Origin: Doris montereyensis
Taxonomy: Eukaryota; Mollusca; Gastropoda; Nudibranchia; Dorididae
Reading direction: 5' to 3'
Assembly: GCA_037039925.1 (NCBI GenBank)
Contig: JAXRKP010000349.1
Location: 113,501 to 177,500 of the forward strand
Length of the DNA: 64,000 bases
The notes below the pieces were generated by a model. The model had not been told where the DNA came from. It saw nothing but the letters and a program-made list of their open reading frames with translations, and did not search any database. Position numbers and translations under genes: made by a program. Positions 1 to 11,649 of this stretch are shown here, one piece after another. Numbering within the stretch: position 1 is the stretch's first letter; each line of letters starts with the position of its first letter.

Positions 1-1004
1 ACACTGTGTCATTAATATTGTCAAGAACCTGCCAATCCTACACGTTAGTGACGAGCCTAGATGTGTTTTACGTTCCTTTCCGCTGATTGCCTTCAAGAGA
101 CACAGTAGCCTTCAGAATATCCTTGTGCACAGTCGCCTCTCTACTGACTCCTCGCCGTCGGGCACCATCCGATGTGAACACCCTGCTTCAAGACATGCCC
201 CTTTGCGGACGGTTCCACAACTATTCGGTTCCCTAGACAGTGAATGGGCAATTCTCCTGCGCCTCTCGCAATGTAATTTCTGCAATCATTGTGGAATGAC
301 TTACGTCTGAGAAACTGGCTTGCAACTCTCCAACAGATTTGGCCATCACAGGAGAGATATTGAAAACCGCAAAAGCAAATGTGTGCCTTTGCATTTTAAT
401 GGACCGTGACATCGAGGAACCCATGACCTGAAAGTGTGCATTCTCAGGTCATGCACCGGCAGTGCTGAGTCTAGGAAGTCAATAGAGAACCAACTTTTGA
501 TAAGATTGGGCACAATCAACCCTGATGGTATGAACGTCTTATACCAATGCACATAATTTTCTCTTGAGGTACTCCCATAGTCGGGCACACGCTATCACAA
601 TCCCTGACCCTTCGCCATCCTCCACCCTACCCTATCCGCCCTACCACCACCCCCATGACAATGTATCCCACCCTCACCCTGCCTCTCCTTCCCATCCAGT
701 TGGGTCCCACGTGGTGCTTGTCTATGGTAGTCATTTTCATTATTATTCGTACGTTTCTTCTTGTTTACCACTACCGGATGCGACTTTGCACACGGCTGCA
801 TACCATTACGGAATACATATAGCTTCGTCGCCATGGACGCTGTCTTTTCAATTTTTGAGGACTCAAACTTCGACAGCAATATAATGTCTGTTAATGCTAT
901 CTGGTATTTCAGATAAGTCATTTGCTCTATCACCTTAATTGAATCGATACATTTGTGAATTATATACATTTCGCACCTTTATTGTATGTTTGTACCTTGT
1001 TGGT
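1..1004. other. Intergenic, nothing recognised
   Basis: There are only short open frames on both strands, with no splice-consistent exon, conserved motif or repeat that I can identify. Composition is a little less AT-rich than the following kilobases. Confidence 0.5.
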
Positions 1005-1102
1005 ACTTCCTTTCATTCATTCTCTATCATTTCGTCTTTCTAGATTCGGATATAGATCTAGTCTTAATATCGTCTTCTTTCGTTCTTGTTTCCCATACTC
1101 AC

Positions 1103-1181
<79 letters not shown>

Positions 1182-1500
1182 TCTCGCCTTTTATTACTCA
1201 CTCATTTTCAATTTCATTAAAAAAAAAATTCATTCGATTTTTTTCTAGATCTGAACCTTTCGTTCATGTTCCTATGTATATCTCACTTCATTTATACTCA
1301 TCTTTCTTATCCTCACCGTCTTTTTCTTTCTTTCTTCCTCCTTTCTGGCTTTCTTCTGACATCTTACTGTGTGATGCCTTAATTAGTGTTTAGATCGAGA
1401 TCTATATATTTCTCATGTATTGTCTGACGATAGGTTATATCCGAAACGTCACATGTTTGTTCTGTCTTTATTGGTGGAGTTGTCCCTTATTACCGCTTTT
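1005..1500 (+). mobile_element. CT-rich dispersed element with hammerhead-like motif, copy 1
   Basis: This stretch aligns along its length with 25640-26150 and, for its 3' part, with 19178-19558. The shared order is a CATTCTCTATCATTTC leader, TCTAGA-containing sequence, a (CT)n tract (here about 1105-1176), a CTAGATCTGAACC block, a CT-rich stretch, a TGTGTGATGCC block, and then CTGACGA-hairpin-GAAACGTC (1424-1450). The open Ser/Leu-rich frames over the CT tract are translation of the microsatellite and not proteins. Presence in three unrelated flanks shows it is dispersed; one copy has a clean target duplication, so it moved as an element. Class is unknown; a non-autonomous retroelement is my best guess. 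Confidence 0.7.
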
Positions 1501-1511
1501 CATCTATTTTT

Positions 1512-1626
1512 AGTACTACTTCTGCTACTACCACTGCCTCCACCACCACCACCATTGCTACTACTACTATTACTACTACTACTAGTACTGCTACTACTGC
1601 TATTACTACTGCTGCTGCTGCTGCTG

Positions 1627-1658
<32 letters not shown>

Positions 1659-1812
1659 GCTACTACTGCTACTACTACTACTACTACTACTACTACATCT
1701 ACGTGTATTACAACTACCGGATACTACATGTATTACTGTACATACTACTACCGGTAGTTTCTGTACTTCTACTGTTACAAGTCTACTACTACTACTACTA
1801 GTATTACCACGA
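1512..1812. repeat. (CTA)n/(CTG)n trinucleotide repeat
   Basis: A degenerate trinucleotide tract of CTA with interspersed CTG, CCA and TTA units, about 300 bp, interrupted near 1700-1775 by a short non-repeat segment. It directly follows the CT-rich element. Its long poly-Leu frame on + and poly-Ser frame on - are artefacts of the triplet period. Confidence 0.9.
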
Positions 1813-1984
1813 CTTGTGACTAAAATAAGTGCCGTGAAACTTTTCATCATCCTTTTGAACATGTATACAAAGAAAGGCGAAACAGTTATGAAAGCAAAGG
1901 TAAATCTACATCTTTGTCTTCAATCCGTTCTGGTGTATTAAAATTTTAAAAAATGAGCTCTTTAAGAAACCCCTCTTAGTATAA

Positions 1985-2803
1985 AGGTGCGCACAGAAAG
2001 AACGCTTGATCGCTTTGAACGCGAGCGCGTGTAGACAAGCGAGAAGAATGTTGCTCTAAAACATCTTCTGCTGCACAGAGAGGGCGCTCGCTTCATCGTG
2101 ATTGCTTTGTGAAGCGTTGCTCGCAAAGCGACAAGAATTGAATTTAAATTCTTTTCGAGCTTGAAGCGGCCACGCGTGTTGGGTGTAGCTGTGGTCTTTT
2201 CGTACACACCAGCATGTGTGTTGTGTTTTCGTTGGTGAACTTCCGCACACGTGTTTTCATTAGCAAGATGGACGTCGAATCCCTGATTGCAGCCGTCTAT
2301 AAAAGACCTTTAAATGCTTTCTAAAAAAAGAATGACTTACCTCAGAGTAATGACAAGACGCTCCTCTGCCATAATTGGTTGGTGCCAGTTGCACCAGTTC
2401 TTGGTGATCTTGAGCTCAACTCTTCCCAAGATGTAATAGAACGTGTCAAGACTCATTCTCAAGTACGACTGAAATCGACTTGGGCTATTTTTAAGTCGGG
2501 GAAAAAGATGATGATACTCTCCTTCCTCTCTTCGTTTTCTGTTAATTTCAGAATACCTACTCATTTTTCTTTTGCAAGAATGATTTTTGGCAAAGCACTA
2601 TCCAGAAACCAAAAATCATCATCAAATGATCCTGCCATTGTCTCAAATAAAACAATGTATGCACCATCGTCGCAACAGACTCAAGCGCAATTTACAATCT
2701 TTTACTTTGTGCCCCCTCAAGCGTCAGCAAGCGCTTCTCAACAAGCGCTCGCTTTATCGCGATCGCTTTTAAAACGACCAAGCGTTCTTTCTGTGCGCAC
2801 TCT
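1985..2803 (-). mobile_element. PIF/Harbinger-like DNA transposon remnant
   Basis: The ends are inverted copies of each other: GTGCGCACAGAAAGAACGCT near 1987-2007 on + reappears reverse-complemented near 2782-2801, with looser inverted similarity for about 100 bp inward. Between them the - strand encodes a transposase fragment (2564-2337). TAA precedes the left end and TAG follows the right, close to the 3-bp TWA duplication typical of Harbinger elements but not identical. The interior is far too short for a full transposase plus Myb-like protein, so this is a deleted, non-autonomous copy. Confidence 0.7.
2337..2564 (-). pseudogene. Harbinger transposase N-terminal fragment
   Basis: A 75-codon open frame contains an acidic/aromatic segment (HHLFPRL), then FQSYLRMSLDTFYYIL and, near the end, an ERLVITLR motif. 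This order (F..Y.RM...F..LL...I, then ERL..TLR) is characteristic of the region just before the DDE domain in PIF/Harbinger transposases. The frame ends at the element's interior with no DDE domain, so no active enzyme is encoded. Family assignment rests on motif recognition only. Confidence 0.6.
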
Positions 2804-3174
2804 TAGACCTTACAATAAGTGGAATATCTTTCAATAGAAACATAAATATGTTGTTGAGTTTTATACATGATTTCTTATATTGCACTTTTAATTATCGATA
2901 TGTGTATTATTTTTTTTAATTATGCTTTTTATTCGCGATTTTTGATATTATACTTTTAATTGTCGATGGATGAGCTTGGATGTGTTTATCTTTTATAATT
3001 ATCTTTATTATGAATTATTTTCATAGCCACTGAGCATTTCAAATGAATATTTGCATTATACAAATGCTTTTTTATTATTGTTATTATTATGGTAAATCCT
3101 GTCCGACTCACGCCAAAGAGAACTACGTAATGTAATATAATAGAACCGGAGAGCTTGTATATAGCCAGTTGATG

Positions 3175-3182
3175 TCTCGCGA
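3175..3182. promoter_or_regulatory. TCTCGCGA core promoter motif upstream of MYCBP
   Basis: TCTCGCGA lies 122 bp upstream of the MYCBP start codon in an otherwise AT-rich sequence. This palindromic CG motif (BANP/TCTCGCGAGA element) marks housekeeping promoters in animals. A CCATGGCAAC segment about 30 bp downstream resembles an RFX X-box half-site. No TATA box is convincing. The role is inferred from position. Confidence 0.4.
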
Positions 3183-3303
3183 AAACTCGCGCTGAATGAG
3201 ATTAGCATTCCATGGCAACCTGGGCACTGTTTCAAAAACCACGACACTGCTTTATTTCCACGTCAAGAAATTGAAGTTGTCACACATTGCTTGAATATTC
3301 AAG

Positions 3304-6300
3304 ATGTCAAATTACAGGGTTAGTATTGGACTTCCATTTTAGTCACTTGATTACTTGATAATATTCGAACAGTTCTGGAAATGTTTATTGCTCACACTGC
3401 ATTGCCGATTGGTAAACTGAATTCTACATGACAGTAAGAAGTGACACTAGCCTCTAGGCTTCACAAAATGATTCATCCCCATTTCCCTCTTTTGCCAAAA
3501 ATTTCATGACCTGTTTCTCATATGTATATATACCACCTTAAAGTTTAGAACCTAAGGATTCCAGTTATATGACTCTTACGAGATAGTAAAGCCCAGAGAA
3601 GCAAGTAAATTAACTTTAAAAAGTCATATTTTTTAGTCAAGGGAGGGAACTGAGAATTCTTGGTGGCATACCAGTGTAATTGGAGGGAGAATTTCCTGGC
3701 ATTTATTTAGTAACAGAATGCTGGGTCATCAGGACGGGAGAGTTCCCAGGCTGTTCCCTTCTTCTCAATAAGCTGTGAAATCTGTGTGTGTGGTCAGCTC
3801 CATTACGAGCATGAAGTCCACAGCCGATGCCTTACCATATCGTTGATGACTCACACGCTCTTGATCGACCAATTGTGTGAGTCAATGAAAACCGGTGCTA
3901 GTTTTTTTCTGTCTTTTAGAAGACTCTGTGATTGTACACCTTTCTAAAAAACATTTTATAATGATGGGTTTATCTTGTATTACAAACTGCTGAGACCTGT
4001 GAACATCACAGATTTTACAATGAGTTATGAGTGATGATGAGATAACTCTAGGCCGATATTTGCCCGTGGACAGAGAGAGAGCAAGTGACGAAAAAGAAAG
4101 AGCTAAATGAAAAAACCTCCATCTTTTTTTTTATTCATTTCACACCTTACTGTTTAGAGGGACTTGGTAGTTGAGAGGCAAGGTGTCGGTCCCTCACTAC
4201 TCAACCAAAAGGTGGGTTCAAGCCCTGCCAAGTTTTTTTATATAGTAAAATCTACCCCCTGGTTCAGTTAGGTGGATCGACACCTGGTACCATCAAAGTC
4301 GGATGATAAAAAGGAGGTCCTGTGTGCAGATCACAACACTCTGTTCCCGTTAAAGATCCCATTCCTATGGCTTTATACATGGCAGTCGTGGCAAAATTAA
4401 AAATCCTACCAAAAATCCTGAGATCACCTTAGTAGTGGATGTGAATCAAGTCAAAAATCTTACTGTCTTCTCTTCATTCAGCTGTTGGCGGTTGGTTGGG
4501 TGGGCACTGCTGGTAGGTCATATTATGCTTGCCCTCTTTCACTTATCTTTCATTTCATTGTTTCTTCTTAATCGACCTTGAGATTGCTGCATATGGTGAA
4601 CAGGGTAAATTTTACTAAAGAGAAAACTTCATTCACCCTCAGAAAATTGCTGCAACAGTGGTGGTTAGATAAATTTCAATGAACCAAATTGTAATAAAAA
4701 AAATGTATCAATTGTCTTAATTGATTGTATTTATAAGGACAATGGATGATCAGATTTTCAACAAAGGCTTTTTCATAACAACTTTTTCTTTAGGCTGCCG
4801 ATTCCAAGCGGGAGGAATTCAGGAAATATCTCGAAAAGGCTGGGGTTCTTGACACACTTACTAAAGGTTTGTTGAAAGTGTTCTACCATTCTATTGACTA
4901 TTGACACATTTTAGTTATCGTTATCTAGTGTCCTTGAATAGATATTTTTATTTTTTTATGCACTTTTTGCACTAAAAGATCTCCTTCCACACACAAATTT
5001 AAGATTTTAACCCAATCCTGCCTAACTCTCTGGCGAGCCTGCAGGGCTGGATGCATAAGCAAAGGGAGATAACCCTGTCCCTGTTTGCACACATTGTTAT
5101 TAAAATACATGTTTTCCATGTTCTTATTGTTGTTTCTTTATATTTTTTAAAATTTTCATGTACAGGAATGATTTTATTGGACAAAAACATTGATATTTAC
5201 ATTGAATACTGTAAATGGCTCCAGTTGAGTGTCAGATAGGTCTGTCATCTACATGCATGGCAGTTTCGATTTCTCCTGCTAACGCATTGCTCGCCTCAGT
5301 GTCGATAGAGTTAGATTTAGATCCATCGCTATTTTCTTTTTCACCATCCTCCTTGTTATTAATCAAAAAACTTCTTCTATAGCAGAGCCTTCATCATTTT
5401 CATCACGATTTAGTGGCCCTAAATCGATGTTCATCTCCTCACTCAATTCGCGGAGCCAGCTTTTCATGCGTTGAAGTTGAAATGCCATTTTGCCGGTCGA
5501 TGACATCTGAACTTTGAAAAATCGTAGAATATTGACCAAACCACGTAGATGAATTCTGTTTCCTTCTAGAAATCCTCTGAAGTGTCGTGAATACGTTAAA
5601 GGCTACAATAGGTCCTGATCTTGCAAGATTTGTCGCTAGATTGCTTTGTAAACAAGCCTTCTGATTCTGACGTCGGTGGCACACAGCAGGTGCTAGCAAA
5701 CGCATTAGCCAGGACGCCAAAAGGGCGCTAGCAGGTGCATTAGGCAGGATTGGATTAAAAAGTAACATAAAAAAGGAAAGAAAATGATAGCAATAAGATC
5801 AATAATGAAGATAATAAGCATTACACCAAAATTCCCCTCCCTCTTTTTCCCCATTGTATTCCACTTTTTGTTTTACTTTTCTAGCATTTTTCAATCTTTA
5901 TTAATCACTACATTTCTTCCTAGTCATTAAATTTGTTGATTTGAAGTACTCATTGAAATTAGTGAGCTGTAATCTTAAGTAGTGATTCATATTTTTAGTT
6001 TTATCTTATCAATATGCGTTAGCCTGATGAGGAATCTACTACGATTTAAACTTTGTAATCTTACTAAAAAATTTCTCTTGTTCAAGCAAATTTGTCTTTT
6101 CCTGATGTTAAGAAGACTGAGTTTTCCCCATTGATTGTACTGTAACTTGTGTACGACTGATTTTTTTTACCATCTTTAATACTTTGATGGGGTATTTTTG
6201 ACAGCCTCATTCAATGTTTATAATCTTTATGATTTCCCCATGCCTACCACATCATCAAAAACAGTCAATGCCTATGTAAAAACTGTTGTTAATGTTATTA

Positions 6301-8364
6301 TTGTGTTGAATTGACAGTTGACATTTGTTTTTAAATTTTGTATTTTTCAGTCCTGGTCGTCTTGTATGAGGAACCAGAAAAGCCAAACAATGCCTTAGAG
6401 TATCCTTTTTTATGTCACACAAGTTTCGTTTTATTGTATTTTGTAAAATACTCCCCGATTGAAGATTTTAAATGAGTTTCATTTAAAGAATGTTGACTTT
6501 CCATCTCGGAGTAAACTATCGGGCGTGTTCGCCGGGATCGCTGATCACTGGCATAGCCATGACCTACTCCCGTTCAAGCCGACGCTGCTGTTGTGGAGGA
6601 CTGGTTGCGTCGCTGGGTTTGTTTGATAAAGAACTGTCTCACCAAGAAAACAGTTATGGTTTTGAAATTATGCTCTGTTAAAAGTGCAAATAATGAGCTT
6701 TTTAACCATATCACTTTCGAGTTTTACAAATTTGGGCAAGGGACTCTCCTTAGCTATCAAACTTCTCAATTGATATTCGCACTGCTTTTCTCATTGCCTG
6801 CTTTGTAGAGAGTGGCTTTACAATAATGGTAGTTATCTCCCATGCATGGAATCGAAAAAATTATGCGGATACCTTTATTCTTGATCGAACTGTAGCAATT
6901 TGAGTACCAAGCACTTAAAAGAGGACGATCTCACTCATGGCAAAATTTGTCAAAAGGATGCCCATTTGATGGGATAATAAAAAAATTTAGAAATAAAACA
7001 CACGCACCATTTTTTACAAAGTTGAGTCTCAAAAACATGATGTTTTCATGTGTGTAATATTTATTGGTATCGATAATAATGTTTTTGAGTTATAACGTGA
7101 TGAAAATCGGCGATTTTCATTATTTCACGCTGCGGGCGGGGGCGGACAACTTGTGGTACCTATTGATAGAGATAAGTTTCCTTAACAGTTTGCTAGCTTT
7201 TTGAAGCAGCATTTGAATGTATCAGGTCCCGAAGCAGCAGATGTGGAAGCATTAAAGTTGGAAGTCACGGAGCTGAGGCAAAAGTGTGAACAGTTGCAAG
7301 AAGAAAACAATGAACTTAAAGCAATGGTAAGATTTTCAGTTCAGAGTGGCATTTTTTGTTTATAGAGAGCTCTTCTTTTTCTCCTGTACTTCATGACATT
7401 GATTGAAGTTTTAATGTGACATATTTTAGGCGGCATAAATCGTCTGCCGTTGGACACGATTTCTTTTTCATTTTAATTTGATAAAGATGGATTAAAAAAC
7501 TGTAACTTCGAATTTTAGGTGTCTCTTTTTAATATTTACATTTTTTTTCTTCTTACACTAGTCGTAGCTAAGCTATTTTATTCGTTTGTCACTTACTCTA
7601 CAGTAGTTTCTTAATACGCTTAAATAATATCATGTATGGAAAAGAAATAATGAGGTGATGTCCTTGCGGATTGGCTGATTAATGTTGAACATTTTTGTTG
7701 TTTTAGACAGCTTAAGTGTGTCACTGTGATGCATTCATTGTTGTTCATATTCATAGCTCATGGGTGTTGTTCTGGGACTATTTTAGTATTACAAATACAA
7801 GAAAATTGGTTTAACTGTTCCTTTCTTTTGTTGTATTGCCAAACAAACCCTTCCTGTAGATCCTTACTAATTCAATTTAGTTTAAATGTCTCTGCCAAAC
7901 GTATATTTGCCTTTGAGAAGTTTAGTTAGCATCATTTGAAGATATTGGTACATTTTGTAAAATTTCAAGTGCAAGTGTAAATCTTTGACATTATGGCTCG
8001 CCCACTCTCTTACTTATACTTGCATACGATTTGCTCACCCTAACTGTCTGTCCTATCCTGTTTCAGTGTTTGTCTGCCTCTTTCACTTTTCTAAAGAAAA
8101 ACATTATGGCAAAGTATGGCATAATGTAGGGGCTAAAGACAGCAGAAAAGCCTACGCAGGAGAGAGAGAAAGGCACAGAGAGAACCCCCCCCCCCACTTT
8201 GAATAAAAAAACCCATATCCCCAAAGATCGTAAATGTTGTATTTTTTATTTTGTTTTCACAGGTCCAGCAGTTAGAGCCCCTGCAGAGCCAGAACCAGCA
8301 GAAAACTAGCAAGTCATTAGGAAATGTATATAAACAGTTTCATTATCTTATGCCGTTGTCATAA
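3304..8364 (+). CDS. MYCBP: MYCBP (AMY-1) orthologue, five coding exons
   Basis: Coding exons: 3304-3318, 4794-4866, 6351-6399, 7197-7326 and 8263-8364. All junctions are in phase, giving 369 nt or 122 residues plus stop. Exon 1 encodes MSNYR. It is followed by AADSKREEFRKYLEKAGV, the DTLTKVLVVLYEEPEKPN core and ALDFLKQHL, the conserved body of MYC-binding protein, and then a Glu/Lys/Leu-rich C-terminal helix (about residues 57-95) expected to form a coiled coil. The family binds the MYC N-terminus and A-kinase anchoring proteins and shuttles between cytoplasm and nucleus. Human MYCBP has 103 residues, so the last ~20 here (KSLGNVYKQF onward) are extra; a weak donor at the AAT/GTATAT step near 8325 could instead lead to another exon. 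Intron 2 is U12-type. A possible AATAAA signal is at 8432-8437. Confidence 0.93.
3450..3880 (-). repeat. Dispersed repeat E, copy in MYCBP intron 1
   Basis: The reverse complement aligns with 25200-25622 over about 430 bp, sharing blocks such as AAGTCATATAACTGGAATCC-like sequence, a CTTGACTRAAAAA block, ACTAAATAAAYGCCAGG, and a GAGTCATC...GGTAAGGCA leader. The leader is vaguely tRNA-like, so an old SINE is possible. There is no coding potential. Confidence 0.7.
4155..4465 (+). mobile_element. SINE family B copy (MYCBP intron 1)
   Basis: This copy has the family B layout: a tRNA-like head with a GGTGGGTTCAAGCCC box-B-like segment, the TACCCCCTGGTYCA block, GTGGATCGACACCT, a CCATC(A/G)(A/G)AG block, TGTGTGCAGATCACAACACT, GGCAGTCSGGGCAAAA, and a tail rich in ATCAA. 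Related copies lie at 10085, 38345, 43697 (+) and 44450, 57455 (-). Confidence 0.8.
4475..4640 (+). repeat. Dispersed repeat C copy
   Basis: It shares CTTTCACTTATCTT, a CTTAATYSACCYTGA block and CATATGGTRAACRGGGTAAA with 36950-37310, and more loosely with 33785-33930. It directly follows the SINE B copy. It is probably an old SINE or LINE 3' end; class unknown. Confidence 0.6.
5250..5768 (-). other. Possible decayed element ORF in MYCBP intron 1
   Basis: The - strand has a 109-codon open frame (5768-5439) that continues in broken form toward 5250 with acidic Asn/Asp/Glu-rich residues. It includes RRKQNSSTWFGQYS and an internal tandem duplication of GCTAATGCR..TGCTAGC sequence near 5680-5750. 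I do not recognise the family; the layout is compatible with a transposon-derived ORF. There is no splice evidence that it belongs to MYCBP. Confidence 0.25.
6400..7196 (+). other. U12-type (minor spliceosome) intron in MYCBP
   Basis: The intron begins GTATCCTTTTT (6400-6410), matching the U12 5' splice consensus RTATCCTTT. It ends with TTCCTTAAC (7178-7186), the exact U12 branch-site consensus, whose second A lies 11 nt before the terminal AG at 7195-7196; no long pyrimidine tract separates them. No U2-type choice of boundaries restores the protein. Splicing here joins GA to C, completing the Asp codon of the conserved ALDFLK segment (phase 2). Length is 797 bp. Confidence 0.93.
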
Positions 8365-9353
8365 AAATTTCCCTATTTTATGTTTTAGTTTGTAACTTCA
8401 GCAGTTGAAAAGGCAACACTGGAACAGATAAAATAAAATAAGGCTTCTTAATGTATAATTTTATATTTTCACAAAGCTGACCATACTGAGACTGTTATCG
8501 TTAGTTCTATTATGTAGTTAAAAAAGAATGGTGAATACTTACATCAGATTTGTAGGAATATTTGGAACCATTAACCCTCTTTTTTTTTTATATCCTCTGG
8601 AGTAATAATTGTTCTATTGTTTTTTATTGCTATGTTGAGTTCAATGGGGACCAGTGATGTATTCTTATTTTGATGTTTTTAAAAGTTCTTAATTAAAGGG
8701 CATAAAACTACAGATAAGTAAAAAAAGACCAAAGCGATAATAGCCTTAGAACTTAGTGTAGATAATGGATTAGGGAAATATTTTCATTTTCTCACATTGA
8801 TCATCATTCACAGAGAGAGGAAATCTTCAATGAATACATACATTTGTTCTCTAATTTTAGCTTTTGTCCTGCTCTAATTTTTTTTTATATACATTCTTAG
8901 AATACATACCCATCAATACATCTCATTTATTTATTTTTTATTACATCGTCACTATGTTTCCTCATCAGAGATTGAGGTTTATGATTCTTTCATTTTTTTA
9001 AATACATCTTTTTCTTTGCTTTGTATTTATATAAAAGGGTATGAATCAAGATTCAAACCAATAAATAAATTATTTTGAGCAAACTGGGTGAAAAGGAGAA
9101 TATTAGGTATCTTTTGATGTACATGATTTTGGGGTCTTTTTTTCAATTTTATAAATAAACATGATCATGGTTTATGATGAACAATGTTAAAAAAATTGTA
9201 TTTATTATGTCAATGTCATCCAGTATCAATTGATTGTTAATTTGTTGTCTTTAATTCATGAAATGCTTTCTGTGTCAGTGGAATTATTGAGTGTGTGATT
9301 TGTCTAGCATTATTAGCAAGCAATATATGGTAAACTGACATCAGACAGATATA
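8365..9353. other. MYCBP 3' flank, AT-rich, no gene seen
   Basis: AT-rich sequence with several AATAAA-like hexamers (for example 8432-8437) and poly-T runs. It presumably includes the MYCBP 3' untranslated region. No recognisable repeat or exon. Confidence 0.5.
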
Positions 9354-9856
9354 CAGTGCAATCCCCGATAACGACATCTCCGAATAACGACAATCCCCCG
9401 ATAGCGACATGGATCCCTGGTCCCGTTTTTTTTGGGCTATATATCATTAGTAAAAAAAATCTCCGAATAGCGCCGTGAAACCTTCCAATAACAACATAAG
9501 TCTAGCCGTAAACACTACATTTGACATGAAAATTTGATCAATATTGACGAAATTGAGACATATTCTTAGCAATGAAAACACTTCTTTTTCGGCCAATGAC
9601 AACGTGTGAGATTATTTCTCCATCTCTGAGGGTACCAAGGCCGTGACAACCAGCTAGTAAACCCATCTGCTGGCTCTACCAACCCCACCCCCAACACACC
9701 GGCCCTTTTCAGGGCCCCACCACATCTTCCCAATTGACTAGCCTCACTCGTAACGCCCCCTTTCGCCGCCATTTTTAAAAATTCTGAATAATGACATTCC
9801 CCGATAACGACATGATTGTTCGGTCCCGGGCGATGTCGTTATCGGGGATTGCACTG
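9354..9856. mobile_element. 503-bp MITE with 24-bp inverted termini and TA duplication
   Basis: The left end reads CAGTGCAATCCCCGATAACG and the right end is its exact reverse complement; the match runs 24 bp, to GACAT. A subterminal repeat of the CGAATAACGACA type follows. The element is flanked on both sides by TA (9352-9353 and 9857-9858), the Tc1/mariner-pogo target duplication. It has no transposase, and the 68-codon frame on - is not similar to any I know. It is a non-autonomous pogo/Tigger-type element. Confidence 0.92.
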
Positions 9857-10084
9857 TAGCATACTCATAAGTGACTGTAGTCATTTAATCATAATGAGAC
9901 ATATCAGGCCAAGAACCATATTTTCATCTGAGAAATAGTAATAGATCCATCTACTGAATCGTTTTACCCGACAATTTAAAGGGGGGGATTGTTCACAGCC
10001 ATTTTGGCCCATAGAATTGCACTTTATTTTGGTTTTTATAGTGAAAAGCTAGACTTGCGAAAATACACCACCTCCTGGACAGTT

Positions 10085-10405
10085 TTACTCCACAGCTAGT
10101 GAGACTCGGGAGTCCAGATGCAAGGTGTCGGCATTTCAGCCAAAAGTGTGTGGGTGAAAGCACTGGCAGGTTGAAAAGTTTTCTCAAGTTTTTAAAGATA
10201 AAACTTACCCCCTGGTCCACGTAGGTGGATTGACACCTAGTCCCATCGGAGATGGACAATTTAAAGGTCTTGTGTGCAGATCACAACACTGCACATTTAA
10301 GATCACTTGCCTGTTTATAGGGCAGTCCGGGCAAAAGTTTTAAAATTCTATCAAAACCCCTAAAATCACCTTAATTGTGGATAAAGATCAAATCGAAATC
10401 AAGTC
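10085..10405 (+). mobile_element. SINE family B copy
   Basis: It shows all blocks of family B in order: a GGAGTCCAGATGCAAGGTGT head, CCCCTGGTCCACGTAGGTGG, TTGACACCTAGTCCCATCGG, GTGTGCAGATCACAACACTG, GGGCAGTCCGGGCAAAAG, and an ATCAAATCGAAATCAAG tail. Confidence 0.85.
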
Positions 10406-10444
10406 CTCCACAGTTAATGCTGGAACTGATACCCAATTGCAACT

Positions 10445-10640
10445 GCATTGAGAGAGGAAAGGTGTGTTACGTGCCTTTCCCAAGGAGCGCAACGTCAGGC
10501 CTGGCATTGACAGTCCCCCCCCCCCATATGTGCTCTTAGGAAAGGTACTTCATTCAGCTTTCCTCACGTAACAGGTGTGAATGGGTACCAAACTACAGGC
10601 AGAGAATGATCTTGTCATTGTTACGTTAGTATAAAGTAGC
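10445..10640. repeat. SINE-like remnant
   Basis: It contains CTTTCCCAAGGAGC, CTTAGGAAAGGTACTTCATT and AGGTGTGAATGGGTACC segments of the type found in molluscan SINE bodies. It is broken and partly rearranged, and abuts repeat D. Confidence 0.5.
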
Positions 10641-10765
10641 TAAAAGTTAGACAGCTGTACTGTGTGCTCCCCAAGCAGTTGAAGACTTTCACGGTATTGG
10701 CCCAATGGAGGATAAAGGATGCAAAGTCGGTGAGTCGGCACTTGTGGGGCGATGTAGGCTTTGAC
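10640..10765 (-). repeat. Dispersed repeat D copy
   Basis: The reverse complement matches 35985-36125 and 35685-35795: CACAAGTACAGGCTCACCGACT-like start, a middle ending in a CAGGCC or TGGGCC block, then GGGGAGCA(T/C)ACAGTACAGC. Another - copy is at 34085-34190. Confidence 0.6.
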
Positions 10766-11640
10766 TTTGACTATGAATTTGTCTTTTCTTGTTATAGATA
10801 AATATGATGTTATGGTGACAACTGGTGATGACGATAATATTATTACATCTATTGTGGACATCCTATAGTGATGAGTTTTTTTGTACGGTGAACGATATCT
10901 CAATACAGTAAAATAACTATGGATGATGATTTGAAGTACGCCCAAACCTTGAGCTATACTGCCAACTGTTGTGCCAGTGGTAACTTGGCGTTATAATGAA
11001 AATGTCTTTTTTTTTAGTATTGCAATAAAGGAAATAATCAATATTTTATTAATCAAGTAGAAAGAAAAAAATCTCTATTACTGACAAGGCAATGTAGGCC
11101 TACTGCATGTGAAACAAAATGCTATTTTACTACTAATTTTAGTATTGTATTATAGTAATACATGTAGTAGGATCGCCCGGTCTCTTACTTTTATGTAGTC
11201 TAGAAAAAACATTTCAGAAACTCTCTTAATTCAAAATGGAATAGTCTAGGTTATGACACTGCTGTGAAGCATAATAATTCTAGTCACTGAATTGCACCCA
11301 GTCATAGCCATGCCTACACTGCCAAGCTATTATTAAAATTGTCAAGATGACGAGAGCTGCGCCTATGCCAATGTTACTCTTAATTCGGCCGACCAAGACC
11401 TAAGCAGTGAGTGACACACGTCTCCAAACCTTCAATACTCTCATAAAGAAGAAGCATTGTATGACTAGCGTCAGTGTAGGAGTACTAAGACCAATATGGC
11501 AGTGATGTCTTTGACTTTGTAATCTGTGACCAAGCTTAACTAGATTGTACTTATAGTACTAGGTACCACAAAGTGATTTTTTGTTTTGCCCTAACAGGCA
11601 ACACAATTCAATTTCCAAACAGAACTTCTAAAACACGAAG
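10766..11640. other. Intergenic, nothing recognised
   Basis: AT-rich sequence with no conserved exon, inverted repeat or array that I can identify. Confidence 0.45.
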
Positions 11641-11649
11641 AACAAACTT

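Noticed and set aside
955..1393. Ser/Leu-rich proteins over CT/GA tracts (also at 33.9, 34.6, 35.2, 42.0 and 48.7 kb)
   Set aside because: These are simple translations of dinucleotide microsatellites, open in several frames at once, with no coding signal outside the repeat.
1420..1941. Poly-Leu and poly-Ser frames of 120-173 codons
   Set aside because: They result from the CTA/CTG triplet repeat, which cannot create stops in these frames.
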